Shown here in pieces: positions 1-8,215 of a stretch of 64,000 nt of DNA. Both the position numbers and the translations under genes were made by a program. This stretch comes from Paenibacillus sp. FSL R5-0517 (GTDB lineage: Bacteria; Bacillota; Bacilli; Paenibacillales; Paenibacillaceae): positions 372,001-436,000 of the forward strand of contig NZ_CP150235.1 in NCBI RefSeq assembly GCF_037974355.1. The letters run 5' to 3'. Under the pieces are notes generated by a model. The model saw nothing but the letters and a program-made list of their open reading frames with translations. It was not told the DNA's origin and made no database searches. Position 1 is the first letter of the stretch; every line of letters begins with the position of its first letter.

Positions 1-330
1 GAGCTGGAATTATGGGAGAAACTGCCCCGCATGCAAGGTAATGATCCCGATTCTCTGGAATGGATTGCACTGATTGGCCAGTTGAAAAGTCAGATGAATA
101 ATGCCCCTAATGACGATAAAGTCCAGAATGTAATTCGTCGTATGCTGGAGAAGCAGCAGGAACAATTTGGGGGAGAAGACGCTTTTTTGGATAAACTGTG
201 GGATGCCAGAAAATCTACTCAAGCATCCAATGAGCTTGGATTTTATCCGTTGGAGCCAGAACTGCTCAATTATATGGAAGCGGCTTATGATATTTTTATG
301 GACAAGAGTGGACCTACTCATGAAGGCTGA
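1..330 (+). CDS. C-terminal fragment of a probable regulator (MerR-like)
   Basis: The reading frame is open from the first base and ends at TGA 328-330, so the gene starts upstream of the window. About 109 residues are visible. They are charged and helical, with no membrane segment. The tail resembles the C-terminal regions of MerR-type regulators that carry an effector domain, but the DNA-binding part is not in view, so this is a weak family guess. The 3' end overlaps the next start codon by 11 bases (ATG at 320), which suggests translational coupling with the membrane protein that follows. Confidence 0.45.
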   Translation, partial: ELELWEKLPRMQGNDPDSLEWIALIGQLKSQMNNAPNDDKVQNVIRRMLEKQQEQFGGEDAFLDKLWDARKSTQASNELGFYPLEPELLNYMEAAYDIFMDKSGPTHEG

Positions 331-982
331 ATTACTGTTTTATATTGGGGGACTTGCACTACTGGATACATTAAGTCCTGCGCTGATCGGTGTAACGTTA
401 TATTTAATGATTCAAGAGAACCGGCGTTTTGGCTCACGGCTCATGATCTACGTAGTGACCGTCATGTTTTTATACTTGGTTCTGGGCGGTTTACTGATGG
501 TAGGATTGGAGCTGTTACAAGCAATCTTCACGTCATTTTTTCAACATAAAGTTGTGAGCTGGGCCCTTTTGATCGTAGGAGGAATACTCTTTACAGGGAG
601 TTTCTGGGTCAAACCGAAGGCAGGTGGAAGAAAGAAATATCAAGTTCCCCGTTCCACGGGGTTCAAGGGATTACTTGTCATGGGCATCTCTACATTTTTG
701 TTGGAAGCAGGAACCGCTCTTCCCTATTATACTGCGGTAAGTCTGATGATCACGGAGGGACTTCCAATAACGGGATGGATACTCATTCTTATTGGATATA
801 ATCTAATCATGATCACGCCACCCCTTGTGATCTATGTGTTGCATACATGGCTGGGTTCCAGGATACAGGGGATCGTGGAAAAGCTGCAAAGAAAACTGGA
901 GGAACAGTCCGGGTCAGTTCTCTCCTGGATGATGTGCATTGCAGGGCTGGTTCTGATCTTTAGTGTGCTCGATTATATATAG
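320..982 (+). CDS. GAP-family-like integral membrane protein
   Basis: This is a 220-aa membrane protein with about six hydrophobic helices and a cytoplasmic basic loop near residues 95-110. The N-terminal segment, with its LLDTLSPALIG pattern, resembles the GAP / Sap (sulfolipid-1-addressing) family, which has a LysE-like fold and is thought to transport small molecules or lipids; the substrate is unknown. An in-frame upstream extension exists back to 167, but it lies inside the preceding gene. ATG 320 is the natural start because it overlaps the upstream stop region. A hairpin terminator follows at 999-1031. Family assignment is moderate; function is inferred only. Confidence 0.6.
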   Translation: MKAELLFYIGGLALLDTLSPALIGVTLYLMIQENRRFGSRLMIYVVTVMFLYLVLGGLLMVGLELLQAIFTSFFQHKVVSWALLIVGGILFTGSFWVKPKAGGRKKYQVPRSTGFKGLLVMGISTFLLEAGTALPYYTAVSLMITEGLPITGWILILIGYNLIMITPPLVIYVLHTWLGSRIQGIVEKLQRKLEEQSGSVLSWMMCIAGLVLIFSVLDYI

Positions 983-998
983 TGTCTACTGACGAATG

Positions 999-1031
999 AA
1001 CAGGTTTTCGCTGAGGGCGAGAGCCTGTTTT
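999..1031 (+). terminator. Rho-independent terminator
   Basis: Arms AACAGG and CCTGTT enclose an inner GC-rich section and are followed by a short T run. It lies just after the GAP-like gene and separates it from the anmK promoter. Confidence 0.6.
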
Positions 1032-1102
1032 GGCGTGCCGATCTGTCTACAAATCGGAAAACGTAGGAAAAGATACATAGAGAGTGGTTAACCTTTATCG
1101 TA

Positions 1103-1154
1103 TGTAATTTAATTTCACATATAGTTTGACTTGTGAAATTTTATATCATATACT
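1103..1154 (+). promoter_or_regulatory. anmK-murR promoter with two putative MurR operators
   Basis: A SigA-type promoter is visible: -35 TTGACT at 1126-1131, a 17-bp spacer, and -10 TATACT at 1149-1154. A 15-bp motif TGAAATTTTATATCA (1134-1148) fills the spacer. A weaker copy, TGTAATTTAATTTCA, is at 1103-1117, 31 bp upstream centre to centre (about three helical turns). The same motif recurs at 5518-5532 and 5544-5558 in the divergent promoter region of the same pathway. RpiR-family regulators bind AT-rich palindromes of this kind, so MurR control is inferred; the promoter boxes are seen directly. Confidence 0.7.
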
Positions 1155-1210
1155 GGGTAAAATGTTGGCAGATGACGTGATCATCGGGTCTTGCAGGAGG
1201 TTGGAAATGG

Positions 1211-2440
1211 ATGGATACAGGCAGCTATCCGATGTGGGAGAAGTATCGTTTGAAGCAGGAGCATCTGGTCATCGGACTAATGTCAGGGACATCTCTGGAC
1301 GGAACGGATGCAGCGCTGGTGCGTATTCAAACCGATATGAGCGGTGCATTACAGGAGATCGAGCTGGTTGATTTCGTCTGTGTGCCGTATTCGAATGAAT
1401 TAAGAGACGTACTGATCCGGTTATGTTCACCGGGGACTGCTCGTGTCGACGAGCTGACAGCCGCGCATTTTGGTGTATCGGAGTGGTATGCGCATAGTGT
1501 TACGGAATTGATGCAGTCTGCCGGTATCTCAACGCAGCAGGTGGATGTGATTAGCATGCATGGACAGACGGTATGGCATGCTCCTGTAGCATCTGCGTTT
1601 CCAGGTCCATCGGGAGCAAGTATTGAAGTGGTATCGACATTGCAGATCGGTGAATGTGCTGTCGTTCGAGAACGGACAGGACTGCCAGTGATTGGCAACC
1701 TGCGAGCAAGGGATATGGCGGCTGGTGGGGAGGGTGCTCCGCTTACGCCTTATGCGGATGCTCTGATGTTCCGCAGTCCGACGGAAGGGCGGCTAGTGCA
1801 GAATATCGGCGGTATTGGAAATGTAACGGTGCTTCCATGCGAGCCATCTACCGAAGGTATTTCGGCTTTTGATACGGGACCGGGCAATATGGTGATGGAT
1901 GCCATTGTGCGGCAAGCAACGGACGGGCGGCAGCATTATGATCCGAGTGGAAGCATTGCCGCACAGGGGAAGGTCGATCAGGGTCTGGTAGACCTGTGTT
2001 TGGAGGATGAGTATTTCAAACGACTCCCGCCGAAAAGTACCGGGCGGGAAGTATATGGCGCCGCGTATGCAGTGAGACTGATGGAGATGGCCGCAGCACG
2101 TTCCTTAACGCTGGAAGATACGCTGGCTACTGCCACCTGTCTGACCGCGGAGACCATCGTACGTGCAGTGAAGGATTTTATCCTGCCCAAAGTGCACATA
2201 TCGGCCATGCTCGCCTGCGGTGGTGGCACTTCAAATGCCACCTTAATGGAGATGATCCGTCATAGACTTCCAAAGGAGATCCGTTTGGAACGAACAGCAG
2301 ATTACGGCATACCGGATGATGCTCGGGAAGCCATTGGATTTGCTTTACTTGGCCATGAGGCACTTATGGGCAGAACCAATACACTCCCGGCAGTAACCGG
2401 CGCGAGACATGCCGTAATCTCAGGCAACCTGACACTTTAG
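1211..2440 (+). CDS. anmK: Anhydro-N-acetylmuramic acid kinase
   Basis: AnmK uses ATP to open and phosphorylate 1,6-anhydro-MurNAc, giving MurNAc-6-phosphate for MurQ. The 409-aa product has the N-terminal ATPase signature MSGTSLDGTD at residues 24-33, the conserved ARDMAAGGEGAP stretch, and the FDTGPGN motif near residue 222. Its length is slightly above the family norm (about 370-390). The start at ATG 1211 is supported by AGGAGG at 1195-1200; an ATG at 1207 is out of frame. It is first in a unit with the RpiR regulator and lies opposite murQ, which supports a role in peptidoglycan sugar recycling. Confidence 0.93.
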   Translation: MDTGSYPMWEKYRLKQEHLVIGLMSGTSLDGTDAALVRIQTDMSGALQEIELVDFVCVPYSNELRDVLIRLCSPGTARVDELTAAHFGVSEWYAHSVTELMQSAGISTQQVDVISMHGQTVWHAPVASAFPGPSGASIEVVSTLQIGECAVVRERTGLPVIGNLRARDMAAGGEGAPLTPYADALMFRSPTEGRLVQNIGGIGNVTVLPCEPSTEGISAFDTGPGNMVMDAIVRQATDGRQHYDPSGSIAAQGKVDQGLVDLCLEDEYFKRLPPKSTGREVYGAAYAVRLMEMAAARSLTLEDTLATATCLTAETIVRAVKDFILPKVHISAMLACGGGTSNATLMEMIRHRLPKEIRLERTADYGIPDDAREAIGFALLGHEALMGRTNTLPAVTGARHAVISGNLTL

Positions 2441-2557
2441 TAAGACCTGACCTTCGAATGGAGTTCAGTTATGGAAGGACAAGGAATTCAATTAGACGCG
2501 AGTGAAATTATAAGATAAAATGCTTGTACATGAATGCAGTATGGAAAGGAGGAGCGA

Positions 2558-3406
2558 ATGGAGAGCATGAAAGGTGGACTTGTACGTTTACGCGCATTAA
2601 TGGATGACCTGACCCCATCGGAGCGGAAGATCGGAGCTTATATTCTCGATCACCCACAAGAAACCGTCCAGTCCTCGGTGGCACAGTTATCCGAACGTAG
2701 CGGGGGCAGCCCGGCAGCTATTATTCGTCTCTGCAAATCGCTCGGGGTAGCAGGTTTCCAGGAACTGAAGCTTAAGATTGCTGGAGATTTACAGACGGAT
2801 GAGCAATATAATTATACGGAGATTCGTCCCCAGGACTCCATGGAGAGCATTATTCAGCATGTGTCCGCAAATAATATTCAGTCAGTGAAGGATACGGTTC
2901 ATATTCTGGACCCACGTCTGGTGGAAAAGGCTGTGGACGTGCTTCATCGGGCAAACCGGATTTTTTTCTATGGGGTAGGGGCCTCGAACCTGATTGCGCT
3001 GGATGCACATTACAAGTTCATGCGAATCAATCGCACAAGCTTTTCGTTTGCCGATCCACATATGCAGATTTCGTCTGCAACGACGCTCCGCGAAGATGAC
3101 GCGGTGGTATGTATCTCGTATTCAGGAGAGACATCGAATGTAATCTCCTGTCTGAAGCATGCTCACGAAGGCGGTGCAGCGACAATCAGCATTACCAAGT
3201 GGGGCAGCAATACACTCAGCAGTATGGCGGATGTGCCTCTGATGATTACGTCCACCGAAAGTGATATTCGGAGTGGAGCAACATCGTCACGGATTGCCCA
3301 GTTGAACGTGATCGACATTTTGTATCTGGCGATTGCCAGTCGCGACTATAACCAGTCGGTGGAATATTTGGAGAAGAGCCGGCAGGCTATTCTGGAGCAT
3401 AAATGA
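2558..3406 (+). CDS. murR: MurR/RpiR-family transcriptional regulator
   Basis: This 282-aa regulator has an N-terminal HTH_6 domain (residues about 5-75, with the typical LTPSERKIGAYIL and GGSPAAIIRLCKSLG patterns) and a C-terminal SIS sugar-phosphate-binding domain (about 115-255, including CISYSGETSNV). Proteins of this type repress amino-sugar genes and respond to MurNAc-6-P or related phosphosugars. The ATG at 2558 is preferred over 2534 because AAAGGAGG precedes it at a suitable distance. It follows anmK after 117 bp, where a weak copy of the proposed operator occurs at 2503-2517. The target set is inferred from context and from motifs at 1103-1148 and 5518-5558. Confidence 0.88.
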   Translation: MESMKGGLVRLRALMDDLTPSERKIGAYILDHPQETVQSSVAQLSERSGGSPAAIIRLCKSLGVAGFQELKLKIAGDLQTDEQYNYTEIRPQDSMESIIQHVSANNIQSVKDTVHILDPRLVEKAVDVLHRANRIFFYGVGASNLIALDAHYKFMRINRTSFSFADPHMQISSATTLREDDAVVCISYSGETSNVISCLKHAHEGGAATISITKWGSNTLSSMADVPLMITSTESDIRSGATSSRIAQLNVIDILYLAIASRDYNQSVEYLEKSRQAILEHK

Positions 3407-3420
3407 AGTAGAATCATATG

Positions 3421-3458
3421 AATCCCCTTTCTGTTTATCATACAGGAGGGGATTTTTT
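3421..3458 (+). terminator. Rho-independent terminator after murR
   Basis: Inverted arms AATCCCC...CTGT and ACAG..GGGGATT enclose a short loop and are followed by a T run. It lies 15 bp after the murR stop. Confidence 0.75.
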
Positions 3459-3489
3459 GATGCCAATAATATCTGCTTTTCGTATAAAA

Positions 3490-3528
3490 AAAAGCCCAAA
3501 AAGAGCCCAGACTGATGTCAGGCTCTTT
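3490..3528 (-). terminator. Terminator after murQ (minus strand)
   Basis: Arms AAAGAGCC (3500-3507) and GGCTCTTT (3521-3528) form a hairpin. Read on the minus strand it is followed by a T-rich stretch interrupted only by GGGC. It faces the murR terminator and ends the murK-murQ unit. Confidence 0.75.
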
Positions 3529-3558
3529 CAACTTCAAGGACTATGAGCCCTGCTTGGT

Positions 3559-4464
3559 TCAGGAAGGACCGGCAATGGCGCTGCGGACAAATCCGTCAGC
3601 CAGATCCAGTCTTCGCTGTGCTTCCACCGCATCCACACCAGCCATCAGCATGACGATTGCCGTTTTTACATGACCGTCTGCACCGGCAAAGGCCTGTTCA
3701 ATATCTGCCTCATTCGCTCCGGTTGCCAGATGGATCATGCGTTTGGCCCGATGGACAAGCTTTTCGTTCGAAGGATTCAGATCGACCATGAAATTACGGT
3801 AAACCTTGCCCAGACGAATCATGGCAGTAGTGGTGAGCATGTTCAGTATCATTTTCTGGGCGCTGCCTGCCTTCATACGTGTTGATCCCATGACAACCTC
3901 CGGGCCGACAACGGCCTCGATGCTCACATCTGCCAAAAGGGTCATCGGCGTACCTGCGTTGTTACTCAGGCTGATCACCGTAGCTCCAATCTCCCTGGCG
4001 TGTCTCATCGCACCCAGCACATACGGCGTTCGCCCACTGGCTGCAATGCCAACCACGACATCGTTTTTGTCTAATCCATGTTCATCAAGGTCCGCCGCTC
4101 CCAACTCCTCACTGTCTTCAGCACCTTCAACGGGGTCCTTCACTGCCCGGAATCCTCCTGCAATAATACCCTGCACCATGGAGGGAGGGGTTCCGTAGGT
4201 AGGCGGACATTCCGAAGCATCAAGTATCCCCAATCGTCCACTGGTGCCTGCACCTACATAGAATAGCCTGCCGCCAGACTGAAAGGCCTCCAAGATCCGA
4301 TCCGCCGCTTGGGCAATGACCGGAATCAGGGGCTGAATAAGCTCTGCAATCCGTTGATCTTCCTTATTGATCAGTTCCATAATTTCTGCCGATGGCAATT
4401 CATCTATATGATCCGTTAGTGGATTGGGTTGTTCCGTTACTAATGAGTTCAGCATGTGATTCAT
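3559..4464 (-). CDS. murQ: N-acetylmuramic acid 6-phosphate etherase
   Basis: MurQ cleaves the lactyl ether of MurNAc-6-P, giving GlcNAc-6-P and D-lactate in the cytoplasm. The 301-aa product has the SIS-domain signature VGAGTSGRLGILDASECPPT at roughly residues 70-89, including the conserved acidic residue. The VVVGIAASGRTPYV and STRMKAGSAQKMILN stretches are also typical. The length matches the family (about 300). The start at ATG 4464 is chosen because AAGGAGG precedes it by seven bases; the longer frame to 4500 overlaps the upstream kinase gene. It is second in the murK-murQ unit. Confidence 0.95.
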   Translation of the reverse strand: MNHMLNSLVTEQPNPLTDHIDELPSAEIMELINKEDQRIAELIQPLIPVIAQAADRILEAFQSGGRLFYVGAGTSGRLGILDASECPPTYGTPPSMVQGIIAGGFRAVKDPVEGAEDSEELGAADLDEHGLDKNDVVVGIAASGRTPYVLGAMRHAREIGATVISLSNNAGTPMTLLADVSIEAVVGPEVVMGSTRMKAGSAQKMILNMLTTTAMIRLGKVYRNFMVDLNPSNEKLVHRAKRMIHLATGANEADIEQAFAGADGHVKTAIVMLMAGVDAVEAQRRLDLADGFVRSAIAGPS

Positions 4465-4486
4465 CTGTACGGCCTCCTTCTCTCTT

Positions 4487-5449
4487 TTAGAATGATACAT
4501 TCAGGGAACGGCATCTTCTTGCCAATAGTGCTGCACCTACCGATGGAGTAGGGGCATCTTCACGATATACAAATTCCAACTCTCCATAATATCCCGATAA
4601 CTTCTGGATAAATGTATTCCGGAAAAGTGCTGCATATCGAAACAGCGACCCGGACAGGACAACCTGAGTCGATGCAAATTCGGGATGACGGGCAATCAGC
4701 GCTTTGGCGGTATCCGCCAATTGTGCGGCCTCATCGATGATCAGTGCCCGGGCAGCCTCGTCCCCGGATTCAGCTGCCTCTATAGCAAGGCGGGCGATGG
4801 ATGCTGTCTCGCTTTTGCCCCAATTCGTCTGATAGACCAGCGACTTTAGCTCCGATATATCCGGAAGGTTCAGTTTCTTTAGAAGAAGCGGGGTTAAACG
4901 GGTTGGAGGAAGAACACCATCATAGCTCTGCATGACCACTTGGAGTGCACGTTGTCCAATACGATAGCCGCTCCCTTCATCTCCTAGCAGATGACCCCAG
5001 CCTCCTGCACGGTATCGTTCTCCTTCTAGCGTGAATCCGTACACGATGGACCCTGTTCCAGAGATGCACAATACACCGTGAGTATGTCCGAGAGAGGCCA
5101 TCAGGGCAATCTCTCCTTCGGATACAACCCAGACAGGGCAGCTTTCTGATCCCTGTCGATTACGACTCTTCATATAGTTATTTACTGCGTCGGCTATAAG
5201 TTGCCGTTCTTGCACGGTATCTACACCTGACATACCGAGGCATATACCTTCACAATTTGTCGATAGATCACTTTTTAGATTGAATAGCTGTTCCAGCACT
5301 CGTTGCAGTTCGGAAAGGGCCTGTTCCAGGGGTACGCTGTGAGGGTTCGTGGGACCTCCGCTGAGCCGGGCGAGAATCTCGCCAGATTCAGAAATGATTG
5401 CTGCATCAGTATTGGTACCGCCTCCATCTACGCCAACATATACTCGCAA
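4487..5449 (-). CDS. BadF/NagK-type amino-sugar kinase (MurK-like)
   Basis: This 320-aa kinase is of the BadF/BadG/BcrA/BcrD ATPase fold. It opens with the phosphate-binding GVDGGGTNTDAAI (residues 6-18) and has GTGSIVYGF near residue 130 and a further conserved GDEGSGYRIG stretch. Members phosphorylate GlcNAc or, in MurK of Clostridium acetobutylicum, both MurNAc and GlcNAc. Sitting immediately 5' of murQ, it would supply MurNAc-6-P after non-PTS uptake. The start codon is TTG at 5449, with GAGGTG seven bases upstream. The substrate is inferred from position and not proven by sequence. Confidence 0.82.
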   Translation of the reverse strand: MRVYVGVDGGGTNTDAAIISESGEILARLSGGPTNPHSVPLEQALSELQRVLEQLFNLKSDLSTNCEGICLGMSGVDTVQERQLIADAVNNYMKSRNRQGSESCPVWVVSEGEIALMASLGHTHGVLCISGTGSIVYGFTLEGERYRAGGWGHLLGDEGSGYRIGQRALQVVMQSYDGVLPPTRLTPLLLKKLNLPDISELKSLVYQTNWGKSETASIARLAIEAAESGDEAARALIIDEAAQLADTAKALIARHPEFASTQVVLSGSLFRYAALFRNTFIQKLSGYYGELEFVYREDAPTPSVGAALLARRCRSLNVSF

Positions 5450-5487
5450 AGTGGCTCACCTCGATTGCTTGAGTTTTCTTTTTACAT

Positions 5488-5532
5488 AGTATAGAGGCAT
5501 AAAATGAAAAAGTAAAATTAAATTTTATATTA
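5488..5532 (-). promoter_or_regulatory. murK-murQ promoter with putative MurR operator
   Basis: On the minus strand, -35 TTTACT (5511-5516) and -10 TATACT (5488-5493) are separated by exactly 17 bp. The motif TTAAATTTTATATTA at 5518-5532 abuts the -35 and matches the anmK-promoter motif TGAAATTTTATATCA at 13 of 15 positions. Confidence 0.65.
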
Positions 5533-5542
5533 AAAAATAATG

Positions 5543-5571
5543 TTGAATTTTTATTTCAGAGCTCATATAAT
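5543..5571 (+). promoter_or_regulatory. ABC importer operon promoter with putative MurR operator
   Basis: -35 TTGAAT (5543-5548), a 17-bp spacer, and -10 TATAAT (5566-5571). The 15-mer TGAATTTTTATTTCA at 5544-5558 overlaps the -35 and spacer and matches the anmK-promoter motif at 13 of 15 positions. A leader of about 230 nt separates this promoter from the first start codon. Confidence 0.7.
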
Positions 5572-5612
5572 GAACTCAATCTACAATTTTGGAAGGAATT
5601 AATACTGTTAAT

Positions 5613-5627
5613 GTCAACTAAGTTGAC
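5613..5627. repeat. 15-bp palindrome in the ABC operon leader
   Basis: GTCAACTAAGTTGAC is an inverted repeat with 6-bp arms and a 3-bp centre, located in the untranslated leader of the importer operon. It could be an operator or a second regulatory site. No regulator is assigned. Confidence 0.4.
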
Positions 5628-5809
5628 GTTATATTGCATTTAAGAGATTAATCCTGCGTACGTTCAGGTCTAATCCATAAGGGAGGTGCATTTTCCTTAC
5701 TGCCACGCTCAGTAGTCTGTTAAGCCGTTTAAGGATGGATGATTTCAAAAGGGGTAGCATGGTTAGGCAATGCAATTATCGGGAGACGACACGCGAAGGA
5801 GATGAAGGG

Positions 5810-7162
5810 ATGAAAAAGAAGGGTCTAGTGTGGGCAATGTTGTTGATGATGGTCATGGTTACTGCCTGCGGGAATAGCGGGGGCGCTGCTTCAGATGATC
5901 CCAATGCAGAAGATACGGTGACCGTATGGACGTATCCAGTACATGGAACATATGAAGATGAACTGAAGGATCTAATCGTTGATTTCAATAAGGAACACCC
6001 GAACATTACCGTGAAGACGGAAATGCTCTCCTGGGCGGAAGGGCCCAAAAAATTCGATGTCGCTCTGAATGCCGGGAACCCGCCGGATCTTTACTTTCAT
6101 AGTGTAGACGGCACGTATGTGAATACAGGATTGGCACTTGAGCTGGACAGCTACCTGACACCTGAGATCAAGGACGATTATCTGCCAGGAACGCTTGAGT
6201 TAGGCCAGATTCAGGGGAAACAATATGGAATGCCTTTATATCAATTCCAATGGGCTTGGGGTGGTAACAAACGGATCCTGGAGGAAGCGGGCATTGACTG
6301 GAAATCGATTCAGCAAAATGGCTGGACCTGGTCCGAATTCAACGATGCCGCAGCCAAATTGACCAAAACGCTCGATGGCGGGGCTAAGCAGTATGCGTTG
6401 GTTACGGATGGTACTTCGCTCGATTTCATTGAATTGTTATCCAGGAACAACGGCATGATCGATGTTCTTGATAAAGACGGCACGTTCCAATGGAATGATG
6501 GTCGCATTCTGGATACTCTCTCTTTTATCAAAAACCTGATGGATCAAGGGTATATGCCGAAGGAAACGGCAGCTCTCGCTCCAGCGAAACGGACGGATAT
6601 GTTCTACGCAGGGGAAACGGCGATCATCTCCAAAGCGATTCCTTATTATGATGTGATGATTCAGAACCGCAACAAGGATATCGATGATGGCAAGGTACAG
6701 GGGGAAAAGATTGATTTTGTCCTGTTGCCTGTACCGCATAACGATGATCAACCTGCGGCAACAACGATGGGCGGCGAAGGGTATGTAGCCTTCAAACAGA
6801 AGAAGGACAAAGGCGAGCAACATGCCAAAAATACGTTCCTGGTGATGGAAGCGCTCAGTGGTGCCAAAGCAGGGAACTCCGCCAATGAATTGGCTCTCCC
6901 ATTCGTAAGACAGTCCCAGGTGGATCTGTTTAAAGGAAAAGAACTTGGTCAAGCCGATAATCTGGCTGCTGCGAAAGTCATGGCAGAGGATATTGCGATG
7001 CCGGTTGTACTGGAACTGGATATCGACAAAGCATCACAGCAAAAACAATTCAAGGAACAGGTAGTGAAGCCTAACATTCAGGCGCTGTTCTCGGGTGAGA
7101 AAACACCTGAGCAGATCGCAGAAGACTTCAAGAACAAAGGCCAGCAGATGTTCGGACAATAA
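5810..7162 (+). CDS. Sugar ABC transporter substrate-binding lipoprotein
   Basis: This 450-aa family-1 extracellular solute-binding protein has a lipoprotein signal: basic MKKKG, a hydrophobic run, then a lipobox ending VTAC at about residue 20. The mature part has the alternating alpha/beta pattern of the family, with WTYPVHGTYEDELKDLIVDFNKE near the N-terminus. The ATG at 5810 follows AAGGAG at 5796-5801; the longer frame from 5735 would place extra sequence before the signal peptide. Two permeases and an ATPase follow. Context suggests a cell-wall sugar such as MurNAc or a MurNAc-GlcNAc disaccharide as ligand, which is inference. Confidence 0.88.
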   Translation: MKKKGLVWAMLLMMVMVTACGNSGGAASDDPNAEDTVTVWTYPVHGTYEDELKDLIVDFNKEHPNITVKTEMLSWAEGPKKFDVALNAGNPPDLYFHSVDGTYVNTGLALELDSYLTPEIKDDYLPGTLELGQIQGKQYGMPLYQFQWAWGGNKRILEEAGIDWKSIQQNGWTWSEFNDAAAKLTKTLDGGAKQYALVTDGTSLDFIELLSRNNGMIDVLDKDGTFQWNDGRILDTLSFIKNLMDQGYMPKETAALAPAKRTDMFYAGETAIISKAIPYYDVMIQNRNKDIDDGKVQGEKIDFVLLPVPHNDDQPAATTMGGEGYVAFKQKKDKGEQHAKNTFLVMEALSGAKAGNSANELALPFVRQSQVDLFKGKELGQADNLAAAKVMAEDIAMPVVLELDIDKASQQKQFKEQVVKPNIQALFSGEKTPEQIAEDFKNKGQQMFGQ

Positions 7163-7217
7163 CGTGGACAATCAAGCATAATGTATAACCACACTGATTA
7201 GGAGAGGAGGATTCGCC

Positions 7218-8141
7218 ATGCAGACCGCCCTTGCGCCAAAACCGTCTGCGCCCCGGACTTCCCGGGCTGCCCGGTTTTGGCGAGATTACGGGTGGGCGTA
7301 TTTGTTCATTTTGGCGCCTGTCCTGCTGTTTCTCATTTTCACACTGTATCCCGTACTAACAGCTCTCGTGATGAGCTTCCAGAAATACAACATTATGAAT
7401 TCGACGTGGGTTGGATTGGATAACTACGAGCGACTGGTGAAGGATGAGACGTTCTGGAAGTCGATTAAAAATACGGTGATCTTCACTGTAGGTACAGTCC
7501 CAGTCAATATTCTCATTACATTTGTACTGTCCTATTTCATCTATCAGATGAAAAGTAAATGGCAGACTTTTTTCAAAGCTACGATGTATCTGCCTGCGGT
7601 AGCCTCCGGGGTAACGATCTCCATTGTATGGCTGGCGATCTTTGATCCAACCGATTCGGGACTGCTGAACCGCTTCCTCAGCCTGTTCGGCCTTGACCCG
7701 GTGATCTGGCTGGGCCAGTCGGGAACGGCACTCTTTTCCCTCATTCTCATGAACTGGCTCGGATCGCACGGGGCGGGCATTATTCTGTATCTGGCAGCCA
7801 TGGGCGGTATTCCGAAATCGCTGTACGAAGCGGCGGATATTGATCATGCCAGCGGCTGGACCCAGTTCAGCAAGATTACATGGCCGCTACTCAAACCAAC
7901 AACGCTGTATCTGCTCGTTACAGGTGTGATCACGTCTTTCCAGGTGTTTATCTCGGTATATCTGATGACACAGGGTGGACCAAACTTTGCGACAACAACG
8001 ATCGCTTATCTGATCTACGAGACGGCATTCAAATTCTATGAATTTGGATTGGCTTCGGCACAGTCGTTCGTATTGGCGATTATCATCATTGTCATTTCCG
8101 TCATACAGTTCAAATATTTCTCCAGCGATATTGAGTATTAG
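7218..8141 (+). CDS. Sugar ABC transporter permease (MalF/UgpA type)
   Basis: This 307-aa inner permease has six predicted membrane helices, the first at about residues 28-50 after a basic cytoplasmic tail. The EAA loop that docks to the ATPase is visible as EAADIDHASGWTQFSKITWP near residue 205. It lies 55 bp after the binding-protein gene, with GGAGAGGAGG before ATG 7218, and is the first of two permeases of one CUT1 importer. Confidence 0.92.
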   Translation: MQTALAPKPSAPRTSRAARFWRDYGWAYLFILAPVLLFLIFTLYPVLTALVMSFQKYNIMNSTWVGLDNYERLVKDETFWKSIKNTVIFTVGTVPVNILITFVLSYFIYQMKSKWQTFFKATMYLPAVASGVTISIVWLAIFDPTDSGLLNRFLSLFGLDPVIWLGQSGTALFSLILMNWLGSHGAGIILYLAAMGGIPKSLYEAADIDHASGWTQFSKITWPLLKPTTLYLLVTGVITSFQVFISVYLMTQGGPNFATTTIAYLIYETAFKFYEFGLASAQSFVLAIIIIVISVIQFKYFSSDIEY

Positions 8142-8215
8142 AGGTAGTTCAACTGAAAACCGACCTTTTTGAACACGTACGATTAGAGCACGTTGCATTA
8201 AGCATCCGGGGGTGA

